NCBI GenBank assembly: GCA_030684575.1 | Contig: JAUXVD010000014.1 | Span: forward strand, 227,066 to 291,065 | DNA length: 64,000 nt | DNA from: Nitrospirota bacterium | Lineage (GTDB): Bacteria; Nitrospirota; Nitrospiria; Nitrospirales; Nitrospiraceae | Reading direction: 5' to 3' | Shown here: one piece after another, positions 6,899 to 16,483 of the stretch | Layout: the number at the start of each line of letters is the position of its first letter | How positions within the stretch are numbered: position 1 is the first letter of the stretch | Made by a program: the position numbers and the translations under genes | Notes under the pieces: generated by a model | Seen by the model: the letters and a program-made list of their open reading frames with translations, nothing else | Databases searched by the model: none | Told to the model about the DNA's origin: nothing

Positions 6899-9508
6899 TC
6901 AGTTGGCTTTCTGTGCGTAGGCCTGTTTGACCAATATTTCAACCGACTTGAAATGTCGATCCGGCAGGTTCTTGAAGCGTCTCTTGCAGTCGGCTAGTGC
7001 CTCCTCCACTGTCGCGAATGGTTGGATCGTGGCCAGGAGATGTTCGTAGTAGTCCATGAGTTTGAGTTCGACCGTTCTCGTGAGGGAGGGGTCGCCCGCC
7101 AACGTGGCAGCAGCCTGGGCTTTGTCGCCGCTTGTGTCGACCAGCGCCTGGAAGCAGAGACCCTTGAGCCGCTGGGTCACTGTGCTCCTGTCCCACCCAA
7201 GGGCCTTGGCGGTCGCCTGCATGTCGAAGCCATTGAGGCGCAGGCAATCGAGGACGGCGGCATCGCCGGCTGGCTCCGGCAATATTTTTGGTGTGCGCGC
7301 GCGATCTGACGATGTGGTGGCTGTTGCCTGCTGCAATCGAAGATCGTCCTTCGTCAGCAGGGGCCCCTCGGCGAGTGCGACCGCCTGTTCGAGGCATTGT
7401 CGCAATTCGCGGACGTTCCCTTTCCACTCATGCTGCAGCAGCGCGTCGAGCGCGTCCTGCGTGAGCCTCGGGGCTTCCCGTCCCAGTTGCTGGGCTTGGC
7501 CGGTCAGGTAATGTTCGGCCAACAGGCCGATATCGTCCTTCCGGTCCTGCAATGGTGGGAGCCGAAACACCAGTCCCTTCAGTCTGAAATACAAATCTTC
7601 GCGGAACCAGCCTTCGGACACGCCTCGCTGCAGATCGCGATTCGTCGCGGCCACTACGCGGACATCGACCGTCGTTGGGGTCGTTGCGCCGACGCGATAG
7701 AAGGTCTTTTCTTGCAGCACGCGAAGCAGCTTGCCTTGATGTTCCAGCCGCAGATCGCCGATTTCGTCGAGGAAGAGCGTACCGTGATGCGCCAGTTCGA
7801 AGTAGCCGCGCCGATCCATCGTCGCGCCGGTGAAGCTGCCGCGTACATGGCCGAACAGTTCGCTCTCAAAGAGCTCCGGTGAGATGGCCGCCATGTTGAC
7901 GGCGATGAAAGGTTTGCCGGATCTTGGACTCAGCAGATGGATCGCGCGCGCAAATAGTTCTTTGCCCGTGCCGGCCTCACCCAGCAAGAGTGCGGGCAAC
8001 TGAGACTTGGCACCTTTTTTTAGATCGCGGAAGAGTCCGAGCAGGTGATGGTTCTGCGTGACGATGCCCAGTTTGCGGCATTCGTCGCGCAGTTGCTCCA
8101 GTTCTGCATCCCCCGGCTTGCGGCTGCTTTCGGTGACGGCGCGTAGCCCTGCCAATTCCAGACCCAAGTCCTGTAGTTGTTGTCTGGCGGCTTCTTCCTG
8201 CGCCTGCACCTCGGTCAATTCTGTTCGCAATGTTTCTGCAGAGCGTGAGAGGTCTTGCTGGCGGCCGGTCGACTGGGCGACGGCGGCTCGTGCCTGATCC
8301 AGGTCTTCTTGCAGCGCTTCGGCCCGGTTCTCACGCAGGACCAGGGCCTCGCGGACTGCCACGGCTTCCTGCTGGACGCGCAGCATGTCCCGTTCGAGGA
8401 GGACCATCCGTTGGCCTGCCGTGAGGTGAGTCCAGACGGTGGCGCCGACGAACACAAGGGCCAAGGCACTGAGTGGCAGGGCCAGGGGAAGCACCAGATG
8501 CGCGAGGGCTAATGCCGCCACCAGCAGGCATCCGTAGACGAGGACGACGGCTCCTGCGAAGAGGAAGGACCGTGAGCCACCTGCATGCAGCAGAAACCAG
8601 GCGACGAGGCTTGCGAGCAGGAGGGTGACGAGGCCGCTGTTCAGCAGGCCAAGCCGACAGACCCGGTTGTCGGTCAGGAGCATGTTGAGCAGATGGAGGT
8701 GGATCGCAGATCCGGAGACGGACTGGCCCGTCGGCAAGAGCCATGTGGCCGCTGGTGTTGGATCGGGTAGGAAGACGACGACCTTGTCTTTGAACCAGCT
8801 GTCGAGCCGTTCATCGTGATGGGTTTCCAGGGCTTCCCAGAGGGCAGCAAATGACAGGGTCGGCAGGTTTCCAAGGGTGCCGTCTCCTGCATAGTTCACG
8901 AGGGCGATGGTGCCGGTCTGGTTCGCCTGGGGTTGCGTCAGCTTATAGAGTGCCAGTCCGAATGCTGGAACAGACTCTGTGCCCAGCTCTGCAGACAGAG
9001 GCACGGTACGCGTGACATGGTCCTGGCTTGGGGAAACCAGGAGATGGCTGAGGACCATCGCCTCCGAGGTTAGCGGCGACTCGGTCTCATAGGGATAGAC
9101 GACAGGCCCTGCGTTTCTGGTGGCTTCCAGGAGCAACGCGTCGCTGGCGGCGCCGCCGAGCTGTGCCTGGCTGGGCTGCGCGATACGATGGTCCAGGCCG
9201 ATCGCTGTCGCTCCGCTGTTATGTGCGGCAGTGATGAAGCGGGCGAGGACCGCCCGATCCCATGGGCCGGTTCCAAATTTTGTTTCGCTGGCTTGATCGC
9301 GCGTGATGAGGAGGAGCGAGGGACTAATCTGAACGGGTGCGCGCTGCCGGAGCCAGGTATCGTAGGCCGTCCAGTCGAGTGCGGTGAATGTCGCAGGAGC
9401 GAGGCCCCCGAGGCTGAGCGCCAGAATCGTCGCGCCCAATCCCATGGCACCGGCTTGGAGCCAGACTGACTGGAGGAAGAGGCGCCAGGTTTGAGAGAGG
9501 TCTGACAT
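6899..9508 (-). CDS. CHASE2-domain sigma54-dependent regulator
   Basis: This is an 869-residue membrane-bound regulator. One N-terminal membrane segment (about 18-42) leads to an extracytoplasmic CHASE2 sensor (about 43-285). Three membrane helices (about 288-370), a long coiled coil (about 372-480) and a sigma54 AAA+ domain (about 490-730) follow. Walker A is GEAGTGKE and Walker B is GTLFLDEIGD. The sigma54-contact loop reads GSFTGA instead of the usual GAFTGA. A Fis-like helix-turn-helix (about 740-775) precedes an unusual C-terminal tail of about 85 residues. It probably activates sigma54 promoters in response to an external signal. It starts four bases after the TPR gene. Confidence 0.88.
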   Translation of the reverse strand: MSDLSQTWRLFLQSVWLQAGAMGLGATILALSLGGLAPATFTALDWTAYDTWLRQRAPVQISPSLLLITRDQASETKFGTGPWDRAVLARFITAAHNSGATAIGLDHRIAQPSQAQLGGAASDALLLEATRNAGPVVYPYETESPLTSEAMVLSHLLVSPSQDHVTRTVPLSAELGTESVPAFGLALYKLTQPQANQTGTIALVNYAGDGTLGNLPTLSFAALWEALETHHDERLDSWFKDKVVVFLPDPTPAATWLLPTGQSVSGSAIHLHLLNMLLTDNRVCRLGLLNSGLVTLLLASLVAWFLLHAGGSRSFLFAGAVVLVYGCLLVAALALAHLVLPLALPLSALALVFVGATVWTHLTAGQRMVLLERDMLRVQQEAVAVREALVLRENRAEALQEDLDQARAAVAQSTGRQQDLSRSAETLRTELTEVQAQEEAARQQLQDLGLELAGLRAVTESSRKPGDAELEQLRDECRKLGIVTQNHHLLGLFRDLKKGAKSQLPALLLGEAGTGKELFARAIHLLSPRSGKPFIAVNMAAISPELFESELFGHVRGSFTGATMDRRGYFELAHHGTLFLDEIGDLRLEHQGKLLRVLQEKTFYRVGATTPTTVDVRVVAATNRDLQRGVSEGWFREDLYFRLKGLVFRLPPLQDRKDDIGLLAEHYLTGQAQQLGREAPRLTQDALDALLQHEWKGNVRELRQCLEQAVALAEGPLLTKDDLRLQQATATTSSDRARTPKILPEPAGDAAVLDCLRLNGFDMQATAKALGWDRSTVTQRLKGLCFQALVDTSGDKAQAAATLAGDPSLTRTVELKLMDYYEHLLATIQPFATVEEALADCKRRFKNLPDRHFKSVEILVKQAYAQKAN

Positions 9509-9512
9509 GCGG

Positions 9513-10748
9513 CTATGGCTGCAAGGAGAGTTCGTCCATCACCGCTTTAACTTCCTGCTTCGGTAATCCCCGAACGGCGGTGATCGCTTTCTGTCTGTCG
9601 GGCTTCATGCCGAGGCCCTTGCCGTAGATACGAGCCAGAATTTTCTTGGCCGGTCCGAATCCCTCGCCGGCCGTGGCCTCGAAGCAGGCCAGGATTTTCT
9701 TGTCGAAGGGAGGCAGGGATGGTTCCCAGCCTGTTTCATAGAGTCGGGCGAGTTCGGTCTGCGCCATGTCGCTGAGGGCATAACATTCTTGGAGCAGTAC
9801 TGGGATGGCATGGTCCGTTCGATTTTGCTTCAGCAACGTTGTCCCTAGCGTCTCGCTGTCGCCGTTGTGCGCGAGGTCTGGAAAGCGCTCCCAGATCTTT
9901 TCCCGATAGCCTTGAAAGGCCTTCAAGGCTTCAAGGCGGTTCTGTTCCGGCTGGACCGGCGAGAGGGCTTGGCGGCGGAGGATGGACAGGGCGGAGGCGG
10001 CCGGTTGATGTCCGAATTCAATCGCTTTGGTCCACCAATAGACGGCGAGCGTTCCGCTCTTGGTCACACCCTGGCCTGCACGATAGGCATTGCCAAGAAA
10101 GAACTGCGCCTGCGGGATGCCGCTCGCGGCCGCTTCCTCCATGAATTGCGCGGACTCCTGGTCTCGCTTGGCTAACTTGAGTACGAGTGCCAGGCGGTAG
10201 CGGGCGTCGGGAAAGGAGGGCTGCAGCTCCAGCGCTTGCTGGTACGACTGAATCGCTCCTTTGATATTGCCGGTGGTGTAGTAGGCGGTGCCGAGATTGT
10301 AGTGGGCTTGCGTCAACTCCGGATTGAGTCTGGCCGCTTCCTTCAATTCCATGACCGATGCGCGCCAGTCTTGTTTGGCCATCAAGGCTCTGCCGAGCTG
10401 GAGATGTGCCAGGGCATGATCGGGCTTCAGCGCAATGGCGATGCGGCATTCGTCGATCGCGGTATCCAGATCGCCGATTCGATAGAGCGCCTCGGCCAAC
10501 TTGAGCCGGTCGTCAGCGTTCTGCGGAGACAGGCGGACGGTCTCGCGCAGTTCGCCCAGCAGACTGACGGCATCGTCTCGTTCGTGAGGCCGCAATTCTG
10601 GAAGCTGGAGAGGCGGTGTTGACGAGGGCGGCTCCGTCGAAACCGGTGGCGTCTGATTGTCAGGCGTCTCCGCCAACGACGAATCGATTGAGTGAAGCCA
10701 GGCGCAGGATGCAAGGAAGAGGATCGCGAGAACCAATCGGCGCTTCAT
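9513..10748 (-). CDS. Exported TPR/Sel1-repeat protein
   Basis: This is a 411-residue protein starting at ATG 10748, which opens a signal peptide (RRLVLAILFLASCAWLHSI). The frame is open further upstream to 10835, but that part lacks a leader. After a Pro/Thr-rich linker come at least four tetratricopeptide repeats (such as DLDTAIDECRIAIALKPDHA and NIKGAIQSYQQALELQPSFP). A Sel1-like repeat follows (AQFFLGNAYRAGQGVTKSGT) and then a second Sel1-type region near the C-terminus. TPR/Sel1 proteins act as envelope scaffolds. Close coupling to the CHASE2 regulator suggests it could feed a signal to it. Confidence 0.78.
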   Translation of the reverse strand: MKRRLVLAILFLASCAWLHSIDSSLAETPDNQTPPVSTEPPSSTPPLQLPELRPHERDDAVSLLGELRETVRLSPQNADDRLKLAEALYRIGDLDTAIDECRIAIALKPDHALAHLQLGRALMAKQDWRASVMELKEAARLNPELTQAHYNLGTAYYTTGNIKGAIQSYQQALELQPSFPDARYRLALVLKLAKRDQESAQFMEEAAASGIPQAQFFLGNAYRAGQGVTKSGTLAVYWWTKAIEFGHQPAASALSILRRQALSPVQPEQNRLEALKAFQGYREKIWERFPDLAHNGDSETLGTTLLKQNRTDHAIPVLLQECYALSDMAQTELARLYETGWEPSLPPFDKKILACFEATAGEGFGPAKKILARIYGKGLGMKPDRQKAITAVRGLPKQEVKAVMDELSLQP

Positions 10749-10839
10749 TGAATCGTGCGGTCCTCCAGCTGTTGTGACGAGGTCGATAGTATATCGTATT
10801 GGAATGAGCGGGAATAGCTCCCGGCCTGCAGCCACACCA

Positions 10840-11292
10840 CTAGGGGAGATCCGGCGTGGGTAGGCCAGGTGAGCGTCTGAGCTCTATCTGAATTCGATGG
10901 ATCTGCTGCTGCAAGTCGGGCGGCGTCAATGGTGCGACGTCATGCGTGACCCGCCAGACCGGCTCAAGCGGGGCCGGGTCGGTATGCAGCCTGGGAATCA
11001 CATGCCAGTGGATGTGGGGGAGTTGATTGCCGAGGAGTTCGTAATTGATCTTCTTGGCCTCATAGACCTGCGCGACGACTTTGGCGACGAGGTTCACTTC
11101 CTCCATCAGCATAATTCGTTCCGTGGGAGCCAGATGAAATAACTCTGTTGCATGGCGTTTGAAGACGATGACGGTCCAGCCAGGGAAAAATTGATCCTCA
11201 TGTAGATAGGCGTTGGCGAGGCCGAGATCGACGATGAAATGGTCTTCTCTGGGCCAGGCGCCCTGGCAGGCCTTGCACGTCGGGTCGGTCAT
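10840..11292 (-). CDS. HIT-family hydrolase
   Basis: This is a 150-residue histidine-triad protein. The nucleotide-binding and catalytic motif is LPHIHWHVIPR (about residues 90-100). The N-terminus carries FIVDLGLANAYLHEDQFFPG. HIT proteins hydrolyse or transfer nucleotides on phosphoramidate, AMP-type or dinucleoside polyphosphate substrates, and the exact substrate is not readable. It overlaps the upstream secreted-protein gene by four bases (ATGA) and so is cotranslated. A second, HinT-type HIT protein is encoded at 59827. Confidence 0.88.
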   Translation of the reverse strand: MTDPTCKACQGAWPREDHFIVDLGLANAYLHEDQFFPGWTVIVFKRHATELFHLAPTERIMLMEEVNLVAKVVAQVYEAKKINYELLGNQLPHIHWHVIPRLHTDPAPLEPVWRVTHDVAPLTPPDLQQQIHRIQIELRRSPGLPTPDLP

Positions 11293-11933
11293 GGCTGGCT
11301 GGCTTTACGCCATTCCTCTTCCGTGACCACACCTTTTTTAATGAGCAGTTGAATCAGCTTGTCGACGGAATTACGGCTGGCTGTTGCCGGACTCGTTCCC
11401 GGCTGAGACGAGGCAGCCTGAGGTTGTTTGGGTTCGGGCGTCGGTCGTTTGAGTCCGAACACTTTGAACGAGGGGGTGAAGACGATCATGTAATCTTTAT
11501 TGCGGAGGCGTACGCTGGCCGGGAGGCTGAGACCATGGGGCAGCAGGTTCGGCGTCGACCCAGCCGGGATTTGGAAATAGGGTTTCCCGTCCTGCGTTTC
11601 TCCATCCTGCCCCAGGACGTCCATGCGGCTCAGGATGGTATCGTTGTTTAAGTTCTCCCGGGATTCCCCTCCGATGTTCGTGACCTTGTCGAGGACGATG
11701 AACAGGGAATCGCTGATGAGTGTCTCGGCAGAGAGGTTCTTGACGCTCACATCGTAGCGGTACTCGCTGTTGAAGTTATCCCGTCCCTTGAGGGTAATCA
11801 CGACGGTGGCTTTGTCGGTGAGATCCGTGAGTTGATCCAGCGGGCTGGCGTGGCACGTTGGTGCCAGTGGCCAGGATAGACTGAGGAGAATCGCGGCCAC
11901 TGTCAGCGGCCAGACGGTCCTGTGTCTCGACAT
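11289..11933 (-). CDS. Secreted protein of unknown function
   Basis: This is a 214-residue protein with a clear signal peptide (TVAAILLSLSWPLAPTCHA, cleavage after residue about 29). The mature part is a beta-rich domain (TDKATVVITLKGRDNFN, YRYDVSVKNLSAETLISDSL) like an immunoglobulin-type or FxLD module. A Pro/Gln linker and a C-terminal helix (KLIQLLIKKGVVTEEEWRK) resembling a short SHOCT-type oligomerisation motif follow. ATG 11933 has GGAG eight bases upstream. An open extension to 11990 lacks this site. It is the first gene of the minus-strand operon. Confidence 0.68.
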   Translation of the reverse strand: MSRHRTVWPLTVAAILLSLSWPLAPTCHASPLDQLTDLTDKATVVITLKGRDNFNSEYRYDVSVKNLSAETLISDSLFIVLDKVTNIGGESRENLNNDTILSRMDVLGQDGETQDGKPYFQIPAGSTPNLLPHGLSLPASVRLRNKDYMIVFTPSFKVFGLKRPTPEPKQPQAASSQPGTSPATASRNSVDKLIQLLIKKGVVTEEEWRKASQP

Positions 11934-12103
11934 CGTTGCTTCTCCGGATCGTGCGGCGTGATGCGCGCGTGCCTGGGTTGAGCATAACAAAGATCGCGGC
12001 GTTGGGCGAGCCTTTGTTGCCCTGTGCGCCTTGACAGGCTCTTTCCGCGAACGCTATCCTCGCAACAGTATCCGTTGCGCTCAACCCTTCCCCGTCACGA
12101 CAC

Positions 12104-12970
12104 ATGACATCCATTTCACGACGCGCTCCGCTGTTGGTTCCCCGTGCTCTTGTCACGCAGCTCATGGCGCTCTACGATTACCCGCATCCGCTTCATCCTG
12201 GCCGGATCATTCGCGGGTACGATCGCCCACATGCCATTCGAACGGCGCGGATGTGTGCCGCGGTCGCTGCGGCGCTGGGCCATGGGCCTGAGCGGGTCCG
12301 CCAATATCAGATCGCCTGTTTGTTACATGACCTGGGCCGCGCCGGGCTCGATCGTCAACTCTTCGGGAAGATCTGGTCTTGGGCCAAGGAGCGAGGGATT
12401 CCGACGAGACCGCGGGAATGGAGAGCGGTCCATCACTACACGTCCTACGGACGCGAGACGGAGGCCTTTCTCCGTTGCTATGGACAGGATCTTGAAGCCG
12501 ACGGCATCCCGATGACCGCGTGGGCGAAGGAGCAGGTTGAGATGAGGCTGGGCTATGCGCGGCGGCTGGCCCGCCGGCTGCGGATGGTTCGGCCTGCCAT
12601 CACGCAGATGGGGATCACGTGGGCGCCTTGGATGCAGCAGGTGATGCTCTATTATTATTACCCCGAGAAACTGGCGGCGGCCAAGCCCTGGGTGCGGCAG
12701 TTGGCGGAGATTCTCGTCGCTTGCGAGCAATTTGAAGCCTACAGCAATCAGCGGCGCGGCAGGGACTATTATGTGAGGAACAAGGAAACGCTGGTCGATG
12801 CCTTTGCCTATTTGGAGACGTTGCGGGCGGAGGGTATTTTGAGCAGCGCAGTGATGGAGGCGTTACGCCGGTTGACGGCGCAAGGCGAGTTCGATGCAAT
12901 TCTGGAGGAGGCTCGCGGCTGTGCCTTCACGAGCGGCGAGCGACGAGCCCTCCGGGCGATGGAGGCATAA
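12104..12970 (+). CDS. HD-domain phosphohydrolase
   Basis: This 288-residue protein has an HD metal site: H in RPHAIRTARM, the HD pair in CLLHDLGRAGLD, and later HHYTSYG. HD enzymes hydrolyse phosphodiesters or phosphomonoesters of nucleotides; the substrate is unknown. A second ATG at 12164 begins right at the conserved part (ALYDYPHPLHPG), and neither start has a strong ribosome binding site. It is the first gene of a plus-strand run that leads through yjbQ and the protease into the Pup-proteasome genes. Confidence 0.8.
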   Translation: MTSISRRAPLLVPRALVTQLMALYDYPHPLHPGRIIRGYDRPHAIRTARMCAAVAAALGHGPERVRQYQIACLLHDLGRAGLDRQLFGKIWSWAKERGIPTRPREWRAVHHYTSYGRETEAFLRCYGQDLEADGIPMTAWAKEQVEMRLGYARRLARRLRMVRPAITQMGITWAPWMQQVMLYYYYPEKLAAAKPWVRQLAEILVACEQFEAYSNQRRGRDYYVRNKETLVDAFAYLETLRAEGILSSAVMEALRRLTAQGEFDAILEEARGCAFTSGERRALRAMEA

Positions 12971-12971
12971 C

Positions 12972-13394
12972 ATGGCGGTGAAAACGGTCTCCTTGCGTCT
13001 CCCCATGCAGGGAAACAGCCAGGTCGAAAATCTGACGAAAGCCGTGACCGACGCCCTCGCCGGCACGAAGTTGCTGGCCGGGATCGTGACGGTGTTTGTG
13101 AAGCACACGACGGCGTCGGTGATGATCATTGAAGATGAACCGGGGATCAGGGCCGATACGAAAGTCTTCTGGGATCGGGCGGTGCCGGCCGATCCGGCCT
13201 GGCAGCACAATACGAGAAATGCCGGGGAAGACAACGGGCACAGTCATCTGCGAGGTCAGCTCCAAGGGCCGTCGGTCACCATTCCCTTCCTGGATGGCGC
13301 GATGTTGCTGGGGGCCTGGCAACAGGTCGTCCTCGTCGATTTTGACACTAAGCCGCGCACCAGGGAACTCATTATCCAGATCATGGGTGAATGA
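12972..13394 (+). CDS. yjbQ: YjbQ/UPF0047 family protein
   Basis: This is a 140-residue protein of the YjbQ (secondary thiamine-phosphate synthase/UPF0047) family. It has GIVTVFVKHTTASVMIIED, then DNGHSHLRGQLQGPSVTIPF and LGAWQQVVLVDFD with a C-terminal IIQIMGE. Some members show weak thiamine phosphate synthase activity, but the true role is unsettled. Start 12972 has GGAGG nearby and lies one base after the HD gene stop. It overlaps the next gene by four bases (ATGA), so it is operonic. Confidence 0.88.
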   Translation: MAVKTVSLRLPMQGNSQVENLTKAVTDALAGTKLLAGIVTVFVKHTTASVMIIEDEPGIRADTKVFWDRAVPADPAWQHNTRNAGEDNGHSHLRGQLQGPSVTIPFLDGAMLLGAWQQVVLVDFDTKPRTRELIIQIMGE

Positions 13395-14512
13395 TGGCGA
13401 TGCAGGGGCGAGTCGTGATCTCGGGACTCTTGCTCGTCAGCCTCTGGCCTGCCCTGTCGATGGCGGAGTGGGGGAAGCCGCTGGGCGGGACCTACGACGG
13501 GCCTGAAGGCAAGCCGCGCCTGGTGACACCCTTGCCCGCCGAGTTGGGCGCGGATGAACGGGCCACCATGGCCGTGTTCGAGCGGGCGACCAAATCCGTG
13601 GTCTTCATCGCCAACACCGCGATCCAACGAGACCCCTGGTCGTTCAATCTGTTTGAAACCCCGCAAGGATCCGGAACGGGATTCGTCTGGAATAAGCAGG
13701 GGCACATCGTCACCAATTTTCATGTCGTCTACGGGGCGAACTCGATCACGGTGACCTTGGCCGACCGGACGGAGCATAAGGCCACCCTCATCGGCGCCGA
13801 TCCCGATCACGATGTGGCGGTGCTGCAGATTCGTGCAGCGGAAGAGACGCTGTCGCCTCTTACCGTCGGGACGTCGCAGGATCTACGTGTCGGACAGAAA
13901 GTTTTGGCGATCGGGAATCCGTTCGGTCTCGATCATACGCTCACGACCGGTGTCGTGAGTGCGCTGGGTCGGACGATCAAGTCCCTGTCGAATCGGACGA
14001 TCGAAGGCGTCATTCAGACCGATGCCGCCATCAATCCTGGCAACTCAGGCGGGCCGCTCCTCGATAGCGCCGGCCGGTTGATCGGCGTGAATACCCAGAT
14101 TATGAGCCCCAGCGGGGCCTTCGCGGGAATCGGTTTTGCCGTGCCGGTCGACACGGTCAACCGTATCGTCCCGGAATTGATCAAGCATGGCAAACTCATC
14201 CGCCCGGGGCTCGGGGTCTCGCTCATTCCCGATGCGATGGCGAAGCGGTGGGGCATCAAAGGGCTGATTATCGGGAAGGTGTCGCGTGGGAGCGGCGCGG
14301 AGCAGGCGGGGCTGAAGGGGGCGCGTGAAACCGCCACCGGCCGGGTGGAATTGGGTGACATCATCACGGCAGTCGACGGCAAGCCGGTTGGAACCCTGGA
14401 CGAACTGATGGATGTCATGGAACGGCACAAGGTTAACGACCAGGTGACGGTTGAGATCCTGCGGGGAACCAATCGGGACCGTGTCTCCGTGACCCTCCAA
14501 GCCGTCAATTGA
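13391..14512 (+). CDS. HtrA/Deg-type serine protease
   Basis: This is a 373-residue exported protease. A signal peptide (VVISGLLLVSLWPALSMAE) precedes a chymotrypsin-like domain with His in TNFHVVYG (about 112), Asp in DPDHDVAVLQ (about 140) and Ser in NPGNSGGPLL (about 219). One PDZ domain follows (about 270-370, GLGVSLIPD to VEILRGTNRDRV). This single-PDZ layout matches DegS/HhoA-type envelope quality control. It lies directly upstream of mpa, so the operon joins envelope and cytoplasmic protein quality control. Confidence 0.88.
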   Translation: MMAMQGRVVISGLLLVSLWPALSMAEWGKPLGGTYDGPEGKPRLVTPLPAELGADERATMAVFERATKSVVFIANTAIQRDPWSFNLFETPQGSGTGFVWNKQGHIVTNFHVVYGANSITVTLADRTEHKATLIGADPDHDVAVLQIRAAEETLSPLTVGTSQDLRVGQKVLAIGNPFGLDHTLTTGVVSALGRTIKSLSNRTIEGVIQTDAAINPGNSGGPLLDSAGRLIGVNTQIMSPSGAFAGIGFAVPVDTVNRIVPELIKHGKLIRPGLGVSLIPDAMAKRWGIKGLIIGKVSRGSGAEQAGLKGARETATGRVELGDIITAVDGKPVGTLDELMDVMERHKVNDQVTVEILRGTNRDRVSVTLQAVN

Positions 14513-14586
14513 GCGGCAGTGATAAGCGGTAATCCGAACGGTGGCTATGCTAGGATCATGGATCTGTTCGGTATGGAGGACCACTG

Positions 14587-16344
14587 ATGAGCGATCGTCG
14601 ATCAAGTAAGTCACAGGACCCGGAGCCCAACGGGAAGCCAGGGGAGGTTGCGAGCCCCGCGATGGGTGTTGGACCCGATCCACTTGAACTCTTAGAAGAA
14701 TGTCTCGCCTTATTTCCCGAGAGTGATCCCCGCCAGAAGATTCTCTACAAACTGCGCCATACCATGATCCTCGGCCAAGCGGCGCAGCAGCAACGGGACG
14801 TCGAATTGAAAAAAGTAGCCGACGTCATTGCCAAGCTGACGGCACCGGCTAATCGGGTCGGTACCCTGCTCGAGGTGCCAGGTGAAGGCCTCGCGCGAAT
14901 CCTGGTGGGAGGCGCGGAGTATTATGCGTCGGTCGACCCGCGGGTGCAGGCTGTCGAACTGAAGATCGGTGCTCAGATTCTGGTCAACGACGCCTATGCG
15001 GTGATCAAGGTCTTGGGATATGACCGCAATGGGCCGGTGTTCAAAGTGGCGGAAGTGCTGGGGGACGGGCGGCTTCGTTTTGAGCATGAGATGGGGCGGC
15101 AGGTCATGATCCTTCAGCGGTCGAGCGACCTTGCCGGTGTGGATTTGAAGGCCGGCGATGAAGTGCGCATCGACCCCAGCCTCCACGTGGCGATCGAAAA
15201 AATGGAGGATCGGAAAGCCAAGTCTCACCTCCTCGACGAAGTGCCCACGGTGACCTGGGAGCAGATCGGCGGACAAACGGAAGCCATCGCGGCCATTAAG
15301 AAGGCCATCGAGTATCCCTTGCTCCATGCGGACACGTTTCAGCGGTTTAAGTTTACGCAACCCAAGGGTTTTTTATTGTACGGCCCGCCCGGCTGCGGAA
15401 AGACCTTGATCGGGCAGGCGGCCGCCGCCAGTCTTTCGAAGCTGGTGGGTGAGTCGATCCAGGCGACAGCCGGTGCGAAGGGGGATAAGCCGCCGGTGAC
15501 CCGCGGGGCATTCCTCCACATCAAGGGGCCTGAGATTCTGAATATGTGGTTGGGGGAATCGGAGCGGATGGTTCGCGATCTCTTTGCCCAAGCCCGTGCC
15601 CGCCGGAAAGAAGGGGCCTTGCCCTTCATTTTCATCGACGAGGCGGAATCGGTGCTCGGCACGCGGCGGGCGTCTCGTTCATTCAATATTTCCAGTACCC
15701 TGGTGCCCATGTTCTGTTCTGAGATGGACGGGATCGAGTCTCTGCACGATGTGGTGATCATTCTGGCCTCGAACCGCCCGGATCTCATCGATCCGGCTGT
15801 GCTGCGGCCTGGGCGTATCGATCGCAAGATTAAGGTGAGCCGTCCGAATCGTGAGTCGGCAGCTGCGATTCTGAACGTGTACCTGACGGATGATCTGCCG
15901 TTGGATCGGCAATGGGTCGATCAACATGGGGGGGACCGCAAGAAGGCCTCTGCCGATCTCGTCGAGCATGCGTTGTCCGCGGTGTTCTCGCGCAACGATG
16001 AGAATCGGCTGCTGTCGATCCGGCTTCGAAGCGGACAGAACAAGGTCCTTTATCGGAGCGATCTGATCAGCGGGGCGATCCTGGCTTCGATCGTTCAGCG
16101 CGCCAAGGAACAGGCGATCGAGCGGGTGATTGCGGCAGGCGGGTCCGAGCAGGGGGGCATGACGCTGGATGATCTGGTCAATTCCGTACATGCAGAATTC
16201 CGGGAGGGAGAGATGCTCCCACCTGACGATGCGGCAGAGGAATGGCTGAAGCTCCTCGATCACCATCCGGAGCAAGTCGTAGGAGTCTCTTCGTTCCGGA
16301 GAGGGCGGCAGGCAGAAGAGAAGTTGGTGGGACAGATTATCTAA
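14587..16344 (+). CDS. mpa: Proteasomal AAA+ ATPase Mpa/ARC
   Basis: This 585-residue ATPase unfolds pupylated proteins and feeds them to the 20S core. An N-terminal helix region (about 25-90, with ILYKLRHTMILGQAAQQQ) probably forms the Pup-binding coiled coil. OB-type domains occupy about 95-215. The AAA+ module has Walker A GPPGCGKT near 265 and Walker B FIFIDEAES near 349. The protein ends KLVGQII, where actinobacterial Mpa ends GQYL, the tail that docks into the proteasome. GGAGG precedes the ATG. It heads the proteasome gene set. Confidence 0.93.
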   Translation: MSDRRSSKSQDPEPNGKPGEVASPAMGVGPDPLELLEECLALFPESDPRQKILYKLRHTMILGQAAQQQRDVELKKVADVIAKLTAPANRVGTLLEVPGEGLARILVGGAEYYASVDPRVQAVELKIGAQILVNDAYAVIKVLGYDRNGPVFKVAEVLGDGRLRFEHEMGRQVMILQRSSDLAGVDLKAGDEVRIDPSLHVAIEKMEDRKAKSHLLDEVPTVTWEQIGGQTEAIAAIKKAIEYPLLHADTFQRFKFTQPKGFLLYGPPGCGKTLIGQAAAASLSKLVGESIQATAGAKGDKPPVTRGAFLHIKGPEILNMWLGESERMVRDLFAQARARRKEGALPFIFIDEAESVLGTRRASRSFNISSTLVPMFCSEMDGIESLHDVVIILASNRPDLIDPAVLRPGRIDRKIKVSRPNRESAAAILNVYLTDDLPLDRQWVDQHGGDRKKASADLVEHALSAVFSRNDENRLLSIRLRSGQNKVLYRSDLISGAILASIVQRAKEQAIERVIAAGGSEQGGMTLDDLVNSVHAEFREGEMLPPDDAAEEWLKLLDHHPEQVVGVSSFRRGRQAEEKLVGQII

Positions 16345-16483
16345 GTGGGCAGATGGCAGGGGGCTCTCTTTGCTCCCAGTGCGCGCACGATCAGAATGTG
16401 CTCGCTCGATGGGCGCAGTCGAGAGCACCTTAGCCATCTGCCGTGAATCTGTCCTTGAGACGGAGTGGGTGACGGAAACGAAG

